This document shows positions 7,174 through 16,101 of a stretch of DNA of 64,000 nt, one piece after another (the stretch's first letter is position 1; each line of letters opens with the position of its first letter). A program made the position numbers and the translations under genes. Origin of the DNA: Mycoplasmatota bacterium (GTDB taxonomy: Bacteria; Bacillota_I; Bacilli_A; Acholeplasmatales; Acholeplasmataceae); contig CP076021.1 in the NCBI GenBank assembly GCA_018622495.1, positions 1,116,001-1,180,000 of the forward strand. Direction: 5' to 3'. The notes below the pieces were generated by a model. It worked only from the letters and a program-made list of their open reading frames with translations. It was not told the origin of the DNA and made no database searches.

Positions 7174-9064
7174 ATTCACCATTTCTTTTATATGTTTCAA
7201 TGATACTAGATACAAAATCTTTAACAGATTCATTGTTATATTGATCAACTTTATCAAAAACTTTTTCTAGTTGTAAATCTTCAAATGATACAGCTCTTTG
7301 TTTTTCAATAAATATCTTCTCATGTGCTGTTTCTAGATTACATTTATTGTCATGATTAACAAGTAATTCTTCATAAAGTTTTTCACCAGGTCTTAGTCCA
7401 GTGATTTCAATATTGATATTTTCATAAGGTACTAAACCTTTAAGTCTTATCATACGTTCTGCTAAATTTAGAATTTTAACGGGTTCGCCCATATCAAGAA
7501 TGAAGACTTCTCCACCATGTGCAAAACTTCCACTTTGTAAGATAAGTCCTACAGCTTCAGGTATGGTCATAAAGTATCTTGTGATTTCTTTATGTGTCAC
7601 AGTCAGTGGTCCACCATCTTCTATTTGTTTTGTAAACAATGGGATGACTGATCCATTTGACCCTAAAACATTTCCAAATCTTACCGCACTAAATTTAGTA
7701 AAATCACTATCATTTTGCAGCGCTTGCACGATTAATTCTGCATAGCGTTTAGTTGCTCCCATGATATTTGTAGATCTTACGGCTTTATCACTACTTACCA
7801 TCACAAATTTCTTCGTTTTATGTGATCGTGCTGTTTTTGCTACATTATATGTACCTACAACATTAGTTCTAATGGCTTCAATCGCACTATCTTCCATTAA
7901 CGGTACATGTTTATATGCTGCTGCATGAAAAACAAGTGTTGGATTAAATGTATCAAATAAATCTTTGACACGATGTTTATTATAAACACTACCTATCCAT
8001 ACTTTTAAATCAATAGGTTTATTTTCTTTTTTATATTTTCTCAGTAATTCTTGTTGTATCTCATAAGCATTATTTTCATATATATCAAAAATAATGAGTT
8101 GTTTAGGATCATAACTTGCGATTTGTCGGCACAATTCGCTACCAATTGATCCACCACCACCAGTGACGAGTACGACTTCATCTTTAATGAATTTACATAT
8201 TTCTTCATCACTTAATTCTATTTCATCTCGATTAAGTAAATCTTCAATTTTAATATCTTTAATTTTCGGTCTTTGTTGTTGTGTTTTTTCATCGATGCCA
8301 TGCATCCCATTAAAAAACTTAACATTAATTCTATGCTTATTAGCAATTTCAGTGACTTGCTCTAATTTATCCTTAGGATAATCCTTAATCGCAACAATCA
8401 CTTCTTCAATTTCTAATTCTTTAATATATCTTTCTAATTCTTCGATTTTACCAACAATTTTAATCCCTGATAAATATGCCCCAATTTTCTTTTTGTTATC
8501 ATCTAAAAAAGCTACTGGCATATTATTTAAATCTTTATTTTGATAAACTTCTCTAACAACCATTTCACCAACATCACCAGCACCAATGATAATTGTTCTA
8601 AAACTTAACGCTTGTCCCCATTCCCATTTAATCTTGATATAGGCAACAAGTCGTCTTGCTATGCGTGGTATTGAAATTAAGATTAATTCAACAAATATAA
8701 TAAATATATAAGTAGTTCTCATGAAAAATGTTAATTCAAAAACTGTCATACCAATAACAATCAATATATTAGTAACAAAAGTACCTAAACTAATTTTTAT
8801 AACATCATTAAAACTAAAGTAATCATTTAATTTGCTATAGACACCGAAACTAAAATAGATTATTAAGTGTAACAATACGATGACTGGTAAAATATGTAGA
8901 ACTTCACTAATTGAAACCGATAACTCAATAAATGTTAATGCAAGATATGTTAATAGATATGTACCAACAATGGCGAATATATCAAATATCACAAACATCC
9001 ATGATTTCTTTAAATAACCTACTTCAAAATTTTTAAACATAACTTCCCACTTCCCATTACTCAT
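7172..9064 (-). CDS. Membrane UDP-sugar 4,6-dehydratase, CapD/EpsC family
   Basis: The protein is 630 aa. About four membrane helices (residues 20-140) are followed by a first nucleotide-binding fold (IIIGAGDVGEMVV near 158) and an SDR catalytic domain (VLVTGGGGSIGSELCRQ near 297). The SSDKAVRSTNIMGATKRYAE segment carries the modified active site typical of CapD/PglF/WbpM. Such enzymes make UDP-4-keto-6-deoxy sugars for capsule or glycan synthesis. Length is normal. An alternative start is the internal Met at 9040 (MFKNFEVGYLKKSW); neither has a strong SD. It is followed by the IS-split terminator and preceded by an FMN_bind-like protein. Confidence 0.9.
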   Translation of the reverse strand: MSNGKWEVMFKNFEVGYLKKSWMFVIFDIFAIVGTYLLTYLALTFIELSVSISEVLHILPVIVLLHLIIYFSFGVYSKLNDYFSFNDVIKISLGTFVTNILIVIGMTVFELTFFMRTTYIFIIFVELILISIPRIARRLVAYIKIKWEWGQALSFRTIIIGAGDVGEMVVREVYQNKDLNNMPVAFLDDNKKKIGAYLSGIKIVGKIEELERYIKELEIEEVIVAIKDYPKDKLEQVTEIANKHRINVKFFNGMHGIDEKTQQQRPKIKDIKIEDLLNRDEIELSDEEICKFIKDEVVLVTGGGGSIGSELCRQIASYDPKQLIIFDIYENNAYEIQQELLRKYKKENKPIDLKVWIGSVYNKHRVKDLFDTFNPTLVFHAAAYKHVPLMEDSAIEAIRTNVVGTYNVAKTARSHKTKKFVMVSSDKAVRSTNIMGATKRYAELIVQALQNDSDFTKFSAVRFGNVLGSNGSVIPLFTKQIEDGGPLTVTHKEITRYFMTIPEAVGLILQSGSFAHGGEVFILDMGEPVKILNLAERMIRLKGLVPYENINIEITGLRPGEKLYEELLVNHDNKCNLETAHEKIFIEKQRAVSFEDLQLEKVFDKVDQYNNESVKDFVSSIIETYKRNGE

Positions 9065-9084
9065 AAATTATGAATCTCTAAATT

Positions 9085-9522
9085 TCACTCATGTATATTT
9101 TCTGTTTCAATTAATTTCTTTTGTTCTAGTGCTTCTATGATTGCAAGTACTAATATTTTTTCACTACTTTCTTGTTCTTCGTTAAATGTAACATTAACAG
9201 ATTGCATTGAAATGATCATTGGAATGATATTTTCTGCATCTTTATTAAAAAAAAGACTTTGTCTATCAATATATATATCTTCAATCTTATGATTTTCTAT
9301 ATATACATCTACAACAACAGACATTGGAAATATTTCATAACTACCTCTAAATGTTCCATCTGTCATATTTAACAAGTCTTCATTGAGATCATATGATTCA
9401 AAAGTTGATTGATTCAATTCATCAAAATTTACGCTTGATTTTACAAACACAATAAATAAACCAAAGATGCTAGTTATTATTAAAACAGATATTATTGATA
9501 AATAAATATTTTTATTTTTCAT
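9085..9522 (-). CDS. Membrane-anchored FMN_bind-like domain protein lacking the flavinylation motif
   Basis: The 145-aa protein has one N-terminal membrane helix (residues 5-28), then MTDGTFRGSYEIFPMSVVVDVYIENHKIEDI, which resembles the opening of FMN_bind domains. A SQSVNV-like segment follows (MQSVNVTF). Where family members carry the (S/T)GAT sequence whose Thr is covalently flavinylated, this one reads NVTFNEEQESSEK, so covalent FMN attachment is unlikely. It ends with TGA 20 nt before the CapD-like gene, probably in one operon. The role is unknown; the domain call is from sequence feel. Confidence 0.5.
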   Translation of the reverse strand: MKNKNIYLSIISVLIITSIFGLFIVFVKSSVNFDELNQSTFESYDLNEDLLNMTDGTFRGSYEIFPMSVVVDVYIENHKIEDIYIDRQSLFFNKDAENIIPMIISMQSVNVTFNEEQESSEKILVLAIIEALEQKKLIETENIHE

Positions 9523-9641
9523 ATAAAACCTCGTATATATATATTATCATATTTCTAGAAAAGATAAAACTATTTACTTTGACATTGCATCACATTTATT
9601 TTATACTTACTTATGAGTAAAAAGAAAAATGAGGTTAGCAT

Positions 9642-11045
9642 ATGCAAAAGTTTGAAAAGTACCTAGCAAGTCATTGGCATATCTTTACAGTCTTTATTTT
9701 TGCATTAATCATATGGACTATCAAAGATCCCAATCAAAATGAAACAACCTTTGGTTTAATCAATATGATTGGTATGTTTGTCATTATTTTATCTATAACA
9801 ATTATATTGTCATTATATCGAAATACATTATATACGATACCCTTATATTTATCACTCATATTTGTTGTTAATAATTCACAAATGACATTTAATACACTTA
9901 ATCAATTGGGTTTTCCATATGTGGTGGTTTCACTTGTGATTCTTGGCCCTATCATAAACATCATAAGATTTAGACCGTCCTTTAAAATAAGGAAATTAAC
10001 ACTAGGATTATTTTTAATTACTCTTGCTTATATGATTTCTTATTTAATGGGACCACTCAATTTAAAAGGCCTTGCCGTGTCTGGTATATCTATCTTATAT
10101 TTCTTACTTTATGTATTTTTTTCTAATACAACAAAAGGAGATATCAATTATTTGTTTAAAATATTGTTATCTATTAATTTATTGTTATCAGCGCAATTAG
10201 GCATAAAAATATATGAAGGATTAATGGCGCATACTGATTTATCAATTATTGATAATTTTACGCAAGGCTCTAGTCACTCCTGGTATTCTAATTTTGGATG
10301 GGCAAATATCAATGATATGAATTTCTATATTGCACTAACACTCCCAAGTATTGGATATTTTATCTTTAAACATCCTAAAAATATTATTTTTTGGTTGTTA
10401 TTACTTATACCTTCATCTGTGATTATCTTATCAGGCTCTAGAGGTGGTGCCATTGGCTATTTATTAAGCCTCATGGGATTATTGCTGATTGTATTGTGGC
10501 GTGGCAAACAACGCCATTACATTCATGCGATAATCTTATTGATATTAGTACTAGGTATTGCATATCTATCACAAGATGTACTCATTAAGATATATGAGAC
10601 ATTTATTGCAAGTCTTCAAAGAGAATCGGTTAATAGTATATCTAGTAGCCGTATATACATCTACGATCAAGGACTTCTTCAATTTAGGTCATCACCTATA
10701 TTTGGTAAGGGTTGGTTATCAGTTGATAATATTGGTTTCACTGGTCGTATCTTTATGTATCACTCAACCATTATTCAAGTACTTGCTACCATGGGATTAT
10801 TTGGATTATTTGCACTACTTGTTCACTATTACCAAATATTTAATGTTTTATACGATCATTTCACATTAGAGAAACAACTTATATTTATAGGATATATTGC
10901 AACTCAACTTCATGGTCTACTTGATAATGTACAATTCTCTGTGCCTTATTCACTGATCATTGTTATGATTTTTCCTATTATTGAAACAGCTAAAAAACAA
11001 ACAGTATTTAAAAAAGAAAAGCGTAAATATACATTTGATGTTTAA
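9642..11045 (+). CDS. O-antigen ligase/polymerase (Wzy)-like membrane protein
   Basis: The 467-aa protein has about 11-12 membrane segments and one large outer loop near residues 190-240. The GSRGGAIGYLLSL segment near 268 and the SSRIYIYDQGLLQFRSSPIFGKG segment near 338-360 are typical of the Wzy_C/O-antigen ligase superfamily. These join or polymerise lipid-linked sugar repeats at the outer face. GAGG precedes the ATG. It is divergent from the CapD-like operon, with the shared 120-bp gap likely holding both promoters, and ends at a strong terminator. Polymerase versus ligase cannot be told from sequence. Confidence 0.8.
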   Translation: MQKFEKYLASHWHIFTVFIFALIIWTIKDPNQNETTFGLINMIGMFVIILSITIILSLYRNTLYTIPLYLSLIFVVNNSQMTFNTLNQLGFPYVVVSLVILGPIINIIRFRPSFKIRKLTLGLFLITLAYMISYLMGPLNLKGLAVSGISILYFLLYVFFSNTTKGDINYLFKILLSINLLLSAQLGIKIYEGLMAHTDLSIIDNFTQGSSHSWYSNFGWANINDMNFYIALTLPSIGYFIFKHPKNIIFWLLLLIPSSVIILSGSRGGAIGYLLSLMGLLLIVLWRGKQRHYIHAIILLILVLGIAYLSQDVLIKIYETFIASLQRESVNSISSSRIYIYDQGLLQFRSSPIFGKGWLSVDNIGFTGRIFMYHSTIIQVLATMGLFGLFALLVHYYQIFNVLYDHFTLEKQLIFIGYIATQLHGLLDNVQFSVPYSLIIVMIFPIIETAKKQTVFKKEKRKYTFDV

Positions 11046-11053
11046 TCACTAAA

Positions 11054-11080
11054 GAGCAAACCGTGTGGTTTGCTTTTTTT
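11054..11080 (+). terminator. Intrinsic terminator after the Wzy-like gene
   Basis: The stem GCAAACC / GGTTTGC with loop GTGT is followed by seven Ts, starting 9 nt after the stop. Confidence 0.9.
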
Positions 11081-11170
11081 ACATATTAATCATCATTTTT
11101 ATTAAAATTATGTAAATTTCCTGTATTTCTTTACACAAACCATTATTATGAAAACATTTTCATAGCGATT

Positions 11171-11232
11171 TAATGTAAATTTTCGATAGAAAACTATATA
11201 AATTTATTATTTTTGTTGTAAAATTTACATTA
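11171..11232 (+). promoter_or_regulatory. Inverted-repeat region upstream of amt
   Basis: TAATGTAAATTTT (11171-11183) is an exact reverse complement of AAAATTTACATTA (11220-11232). A third ATGTAAATTT lies at 11110-11119. Within the right arm TGTAAAATTTACA has 6-bp dyad arms. This suggests an operator for a nitrogen or other regulator. It does not fit the TGTNA-N7-TNACA spacing of GlnR/TnrA sites. Confidence 0.45.
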
Positions 11233-11256
11233 TATTAAAAGGAAAAGGGGATTTAT

Positions 11257-12531
11257 ATGGATTTATCAATTGCAATTGACACAATGTGGGTCTTAGTCGC
11301 CACAGCACTCGTATTTTTTATGCAAGCAGGATTTGCGATGGTTGAAACAGGTTTTACAAGAGCAAAAAATGCTGGAAATATCATTATGAAGAATTTAATG
11401 GATTTCTCTGTTGGATCAATTATTTATTTCATATTTGGTTTTAGTATTATGTTTGGTGATAGTATAGGAGGTCTATTTGGAGAAATTCATTTATTTTCAA
11501 ATGATTTATATACACATCTAGGTCTATCTATACCACTTCCAGCTTTTATGATCTTTCAAACAGTGTTTGCTGCAACAGCAGCAACTATCGTTTCAGGTGC
11601 TATGGCTGGCAGAACAAAGTTTATTTCTTATTTAGTCTATAGTGTATTTATCACATTATTCATTTATCCTGTTGTAGGTCATTGGATTTGGGGTGGAGGT
11701 TGGTTATCTTCACTTGGATCTGGTTTCCATGACTTTGCTGGTTCTACTGTCGTTCATTCAGTGGGTGGCTGGGCTGCTTTAGTAGGCGCACTCATTTTAG
11801 GGCCAAGAATTGGTAAATATAATAAAGATGGTTCATCTAATAAAATTGGTGGTCATTCATTAACACTGGGTGCACTTGGTGTCTTTATTTTATGGTTTGG
11901 CTGGTTTGGATTTAATCCAGGATCAACATTAGGTGTTTCTAGTGATGATGGTGCAAGTGCTGCTCATATCTTTATGACAACTAACCTAGCTGCAGCTACA
12001 GGTGCAACCGTGACAATGATCATCTCATGGATAAAAGATAAAAAACCAACCGTAGATGGTACATTAAATGGTGCATTAGGTGGTTTAGTAGCTATTACTG
12101 CTGGCACTGATATAGTTTCATTTGGTGGTGCGATTGCGATTGGTGTTGTTGCAGGTTTTGTCATCGTCTACGGATCAGCATTCATTGAAAACGTTTTAAA
12201 GGTCGACGATCCAGTAGGTGCTATTGCAGTTCACGGATTAAATGGTGCAGCTGGAACTATCTTAGTTGGTTTATTTGCAACTGATGGTGGATTGTTCTAT
12301 GGTGGAGGATTTGAATTACTTGGTATTCAAGCATTAGGTGTATTTGCAGTTGCTGCATGGACAATCTCTACATCATTTATATTATTTAAAACTGTTGATC
12401 TTACTATAGGATTAAGAGTATCTGCAGAAGAGGAAGAAACCGGTCTTGATTTATTAGAACATGGATTAGTTTCAAGTTACCCTGATTTTGAATCAAAAAA
12501 ACCTATACCTGCATATGATGCAAATAAATAA
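11257..12531 (+). CDS. amt: Ammonium transporter Amt
   Basis: The protein is 424 aa and hydrophobic throughout, with about 11 helices, normal for the Amt/MEP/Rh family. The N-terminal MWVLVATALVFFMQAGFA, then DFAGSTVVHSVGGWAAL with the first pore His and GAIAVHGLNGAAGT with the second pore His, are all present. It imports ammonium or ammonia across the cytoplasmic membrane. AAAGGAAAAGGGG lies upstream of the ATG. It stands alone: no PII (glnK) gene follows, which is unusual because the two are often paired. It is likely controlled through the inverted repeats upstream. Confidence 0.95.
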   Translation: MDLSIAIDTMWVLVATALVFFMQAGFAMVETGFTRAKNAGNIIMKNLMDFSVGSIIYFIFGFSIMFGDSIGGLFGEIHLFSNDLYTHLGLSIPLPAFMIFQTVFAATAATIVSGAMAGRTKFISYLVYSVFITLFIYPVVGHWIWGGGWLSSLGSGFHDFAGSTVVHSVGGWAALVGALILGPRIGKYNKDGSSNKIGGHSLTLGALGVFILWFGWFGFNPGSTLGVSSDDGASAAHIFMTTNLAAATGATVTMIISWIKDKKPTVDGTLNGALGGLVAITAGTDIVSFGGAIAIGVVAGFVIVYGSAFIENVLKVDDPVGAIAVHGLNGAAGTILVGLFATDGGLFYGGGFELLGIQALGVFAVAAWTISTSFILFKTVDLTIGLRVSAEEEETGLDLLEHGLVSSYPDFESKKPIPAYDANK

Positions 12532-12562
12532 AAACATATCTTAGTCATTAAATATTTACATT

Positions 12563-12599
12563 AAAAAAAGTCCTTGTCTTTAAATTAAGGACTTTTTTA
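12563..12599. terminator. Bidirectional terminator between amt and manA
   Basis: AAAAAAGTCCTT / AAGGACTTTTTT stem with an 11-nt loop. A- and T-runs on both sides let it serve both convergent genes. Confidence 0.85.
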
Positions 12600-12603
12600 T
12601 TTG

Positions 12604-13545
12604 TTAATATACTCTTAATGTGACCATGATCTCTAAATGACCAACAATATCAATATCTTGTTGTTTAAACGTGCTTGGTAGTATAAAGTGTTCACCTTTT
12701 TTAATAGTTTGTCCTAAAATAGTACCTTGACCATTTAAAACACTAACTAATGCATATGTATCAAAATTGATGGTTGCTTTTGATTTAATGACATAACGAT
12801 TAACATTAAAATATTGATTCGTCACATAATGATACATTTCAAATGCATCATTTTTTTCTTCTTTTGTTTCTTGTATAACTTTATTTGCTGGAAAATTAAT
12901 AATATCAAGTGCTTTGTCTAAATGAAGATCACGAGGATTTCCTTGATCATCTCTACGATCATAATCATATAAACGATAAGTCGTATCAGATGATTCTTGT
13001 ACTTCATAGATAAACGTCCCTTCATTAATTGCGTGAATGGTTGTTGCTGGAACATATATAAAATCATGTGGTTTAATATTTTGATATGACCATAATGATA
13101 AATCATTGTTTTTAACTTTATTTAAAAACTCTTCTTTTGTTTTTGCTGTATGTCCATAAATAATGTTTGCTTGATCTTTTGCGTCTATCACATACCAACA
13201 TTCAGTTTTTCCTAAATCTTTTTCATGCTCAAGCGCATATGCATCATCAGGGTGTATTTGAACACTTAACTGTTGATTAGCATCAAGTATTTTTACAAGT
13301 AATGGAAATACAGGTGAAGGATCATTTGCGAATAATTCGTTTTTATGTTTTTCATATAAGCTTAGAAGATTTTCATCTTTATAGTGATCATTTAAAATAT
13401 CGCATGCACCATTTTTATGTGCAGATATTGCCCAACACTCACCGATATTTTTATCTGGAATATGATAACCAAAATATGATTTTAGCTTTTGTCCGCCCCA
13501 AATTCTTTCTTTAAATACTGGTTTTAAACGTATTATTTCTTTCAT
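12604..13545 (-). CDS. manA: Mannose-6-phosphate isomerase, class I
   Basis: The 313-aa cupin enzyme interconverts mannose 6-phosphate and fructose 6-phosphate. Visible motifs are KERIWGG near residue 12, SVQIHPDD near 94 (zinc His), LGKTECWYV near 110 (zinc Glu) and FIYVPATTIHAI near 165 (zinc His). This is the short Firmicutes form. AAGGAGC lies upstream of the ATG. It could feed GDP-mannose synthesis for glycans or absorb mannose released by the alpha-mannosidase locus. It precedes no obvious partner; the neighbour at 13562 is 16 nt upstream on the same strand and probably co-transcribed. Confidence 0.95.
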   Translation of the reverse strand: MKEIIRLKPVFKERIWGGQKLKSYFGYHIPDKNIGECWAISAHKNGACDILNDHYKDENLLSLYEKHKNELFANDPSPVFPLLVKILDANQQLSVQIHPDDAYALEHEKDLGKTECWYVIDAKDQANIIYGHTAKTKEEFLNKVKNNDLSLWSYQNIKPHDFIYVPATTIHAINEGTFIYEVQESSDTTYRLYDYDRRDDQGNPRDLHLDKALDIINFPANKVIQETKEEKNDAFEMYHYVTNQYFNVNRYVIKSKATINFDTYALVSVLNGQGTILGQTIKKGEHFILPSTFKQQDIDIVGHLEIMVTLRVY

Positions 13546-13561
13546 GACTTAAGCTCCTTTG

Positions 13562-14467
13562 TTAGTTTACGCTTTCTGCTTCTTTTGTCATTGCTTCTAT
13601 TTTATCAGTGAAATATTTTAATGTTGCTTGTTTATCATATATAAAATTAACAAAAGTAGCTAATATATAACAATAAATAACAACAGGGAAAAACAACCAT
13701 AACACAGGCCAAAAGAAAGTTTCTCCTGTGCCCGGATTAACTGTTACAAATCTTGGAACTAAAATTTTAATAAAATTACCTATACCTTCTAATGAATCTA
13801 AATTTTTAACACCAAAGATCAAAGATGGATTTACGCCATCAGGATTATACATTTCCATGCCCTTTGGCACTAAATTAAATTGTGAAAGTATCCATTCATT
13901 ACCATAAATGATAAACATCACAAGTAATAACATAAACGGCATCCATTTAGCACGTTTCATTGTGAGTGTCACCATTTTAAAATGTAATAATAAAAACGGT
14001 GCTAAAAACAATAAGAAATGTGTCGTATAAAATCTAATAGTTTCTAATGAGAAAGCTGTTTTTGTATAAATTCCTGTAATATCAACGGCATTAAATGTTG
14101 TTGAAAAGACATCAACTGGATAAAGTAATGCAAGTATACCTGATACTAATCCCACTAAAACCATATATTCTTTTAAGACTTTATTTTTAGCAAAATATAA
14201 TAATGGGAATGTAACAACTGATACAGCACATATGTTCTCTAGTGAAATTTTAACAATTCTATTTGGAACAAAATATGTATCTGTATAAGGGAAAATAAGA
14301 ATTTTTAAAAAGTGAATTGATAAATTCACCATGATAATGCCAAATATAAACCAATATCTAAATTTTTCTGATTTATTTTTTAATAATTGCACGCTTAAAA
14401 TAGTTAAAATTAAAGCGATGATTAAATATAAAAAATAATAAAAATTAAATAATTCTATTTGAGCCAT
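13562..14467 (-). CDS. YwaF/TMEM164-type integral membrane protein
   Basis: The 301-aa protein has about seven membrane helices and a short cytoplasmic tail. The helix with ENICAVSVVTFPLLYF and the FYTTHFLLFLAPFLLL helix resemble the bacterial YwaF (TIGR02206) family, related to eukaryotic TMEM164. Function in bacteria is not settled. It lies 16 nt upstream of manA on the same strand. Its far side borders the IS110 array. Confidence 0.65.
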   Translation of the reverse strand: MAQIELFNFYYFLYLIIALILTILSVQLLKNKSEKFRYWFIFGIIMVNLSIHFLKILIFPYTDTYFVPNRIVKISLENICAVSVVTFPLLYFAKNKVLKEYMVLVGLVSGILALLYPVDVFSTTFNAVDITGIYTKTAFSLETIRFYTTHFLLFLAPFLLLHFKMVTLTMKRAKWMPFMLLLVMFIIYGNEWILSQFNLVPKGMEMYNPDGVNPSLIFGVKNLDSLEGIGNFIKILVPRFVTVNPGTGETFFWPVLWLFFPVVIYCYILATFVNFIYDKQATLKYFTDKIEAMTKEAESVN

Positions 14468-14636
14468 TAAATCATGTAAGATTTAAATTGTATTAGATTA
14501 GATCTTAATACACTATAAATCTTTACTCCTCTCTATCTAATTTAATATACTAATAATGTACTGTGGATTTGTGCCATTTTATTACAACCTAGATTGTTTA
14601 GGGGTGACGCTTACCACAGTCTTTATTTTAATCAGC
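14468..14636. other. Intergenic region left of the IS110 array
   Basis: ACTGTGG near 14560 and CCACAGT near 14613 form a 7-bp inverted repeat. GGGGTGAC near 14601 is the reverse complement of GTCACCCC at about 16020-16027. These could be subterminal IS110 sequences or a remnant of a further copy. No gene was seen. Confidence 0.35.
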
Positions 14637-14733
14637 AATAGTTAGTTAGCGCAAGACGCTTATTACATGATTATGAGATAAAGACTAGCTGGACTTACCA
14701 CATGTACAAATACTTATATGGAGGTGTGTACTT

Positions 14734-15894
14734 ATGATTTATATCGGTATCGATATCGCTAAGTACAAGCACGACTGTTTCATCGCCACGGAAACAGTTA
14801 ATCATCAGTTCTCTTTTGAGAACAGTCAGTCCAGGTTTAAAAAACTATTAGGACACTTTAAACCTTTAATCAAGCAAGAAATGATCATAGGCTTTGAAGC
14901 TACAGGCCATTATGGTGAAAACCTTAAATCTTTTCTTTCCCTTCATGGATATTCATTCATGGAGGTCAATCCTTTTCTCGTGAAGAAGTTTTCAGAGGCT
15001 CACTCACTGAGAAAAACAAAAGCAGATAAGAAAGATGCAAAATTGATTTCAACCTATATGAAGTCTGTAGACTACAAAGCCTATCATCATCAATCTTATC
15101 ACATCAGTGCTTTAAAATCACTTTGTAGATTACGTTTTAAACTTATTTCAATTCGTACGAAACATTACAACATGATGACTAAAGTCTTAGATCTCATCTT
15201 TCCTGAATTCAAACCTTTTATGAAAGAACAAGGCTATAGTGATACATCTTTATACATCTTAAAGCATTTTAAGTCTCCAAATAAAATAGCAAAGATGAAT
15301 GATGAACACTTTGATAAACTTCGTAAAAGATCGATGGGTAGATTCAATTACCCTAAATTTGTTAAACTTAAAGCATTAGCTAAAACAACGATTGGTGTGA
15401 CACAGGATCATCAACTCTTTAAACTTAAAACTTCGATTGCTTATGTTGAAAAACTCAATCAAGATATCAAAGAAACCGAGAAACAAATCACTTCTTTAAT
15501 GAACAGGTATCCAACTAAGATTCAAACCATTAAAGGTATTGGCATCATTTCAGCAGCAACTATCGTTTCAGAATATGGTGATATTTCTTTATTTTCTACA
15601 CCTGCTGAAATGTTATCCTATGCAGGTCTAGATTCAACCATCAAACAGTCTGGCACCATGTCCTCAACAGGCAAATTGGTTAAACGTGGCAGCAAATATT
15701 TACGTGCTACACTCATTAACATTTGCATGATGGTGATGATTTACAACCCAGTGTTTTATGATTATTACACCAAGAAAAAACAGGAGGGTAAACATCATCG
15801 TGTCGCACTTGTTCATCTAGCTAAAAAACTTATTAGAATCATCCATCACTTAGAAACACATCATGAAGATTTTGATTCTTCTAAACTTCAATAA
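14734..15894 (+). CDS. IS110-family transposase (DEDD), intact
   Basis: The 386-aa protein has an N-terminal RuvC-like DEDD domain beginning IYIGIDIAKYKHDCF with the first catalytic Asp, a KTKADKKDAKLIS acidic motif near 95, a coiled middle, and a C-terminal Transposase_20 domain (KGIGIISAATIVSEYGD, then AGLDSTIKQSGTMSSTGK with the candidate catalytic Ser). Length is normal. GGAGGTG precedes the ATG. These recombinases are guided by an RNA from the element's non-coding end. It is about 80% identical to copy 2 by eye. Confidence 0.92.
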   Translation: MIYIGIDIAKYKHDCFIATETVNHQFSFENSQSRFKKLLGHFKPLIKQEMIIGFEATGHYGENLKSFLSLHGYSFMEVNPFLVKKFSEAHSLRKTKADKKDAKLISTYMKSVDYKAYHHQSYHISALKSLCRLRFKLISIRTKHYNMMTKVLDLIFPEFKPFMKEQGYSDTSLYILKHFKSPNKIAKMNDEHFDKLRKRSMGRFNYPKFVKLKALAKTTIGVTQDHQLFKLKTSIAYVEKLNQDIKETEKQITSLMNRYPTKIQTIKGIGIISAATIVSEYGDISLFSTPAEMLSYAGLDSTIKQSGTMSSTGKLVKRGSKYLRATLINICMMVMIYNPVFYDYYTKKKQEGKHHRVALVHLAKKLIRIIHHLETHHEDFDSSKLQ

Positions 15895-16011
15895 CTAATT
15901 ACTTAAACTGTGGCGGTTAAGTAATCGTTCATACATTTCTAAAGCCCACCTCTAAAAATTATTAGCTATAAGAGGTTTTTACTGTTTATCTACAAAAAGT
16001 GCTTGACTTTT
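15895..16011 (+). ncRNA. Candidate seekRNA/bridge-type guide RNA of IS110 copy 1
   Basis: Directly after the transposase stop lies a hairpin ACTTAA-loop-TTAAGT with loop ACTGTGGCGG, then a variable stretch, then a second hairpin ending in AAGAGGTTTTTACTG. The same order recurs after copy 2, with the CTGTGGCGG loop and TATAAGAGGTTTTTACTG kept but the sequence between changed. Conserved scaffold with variable segments fits a programmable guide. No transcript evidence is available. Confidence 0.45.
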
Positions 16012-16101
16012 AATAGTTAGTCACCCCGCTTGTAGTTATTATATCACAATAGATTAGTCTTATAAAAGATATAACACCTCTTTATATTGGAGGTGTTATT
16101 T

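Larger units (their letters stand above)
14637..16021 (+). mobile_element. IS110-family element, copy 1 of a tandem pair (intact transposase)
   Basis: It is bounded by AATAGTTAGT at 14637-14646 and 16012-16021, giving a unit of 1375 bp; copy 2 spans 1366 bp to the next repeat. Exact ends are uncertain because IS110 elements lack classic inverted repeats. The non-coding 3' part (about 115 nt) is longer than the 5' part, the arrangement of IS1111-type members whose guide RNA lies after the transposase gene. Confidence 0.65.

Noticed and set aside
7500-7745. Plus-strand frames opposite the CapD-like gene
   Set aside because: They are shadows of a strongly conserved minus-strand protein and lack ribosome-binding sites.
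11171-11232. GlnR/TnrA site before amt
   Set aside because: The inverted repeats lack the TGTNA-N7-TNACA spacing; kept only as an unassigned operator candidate.
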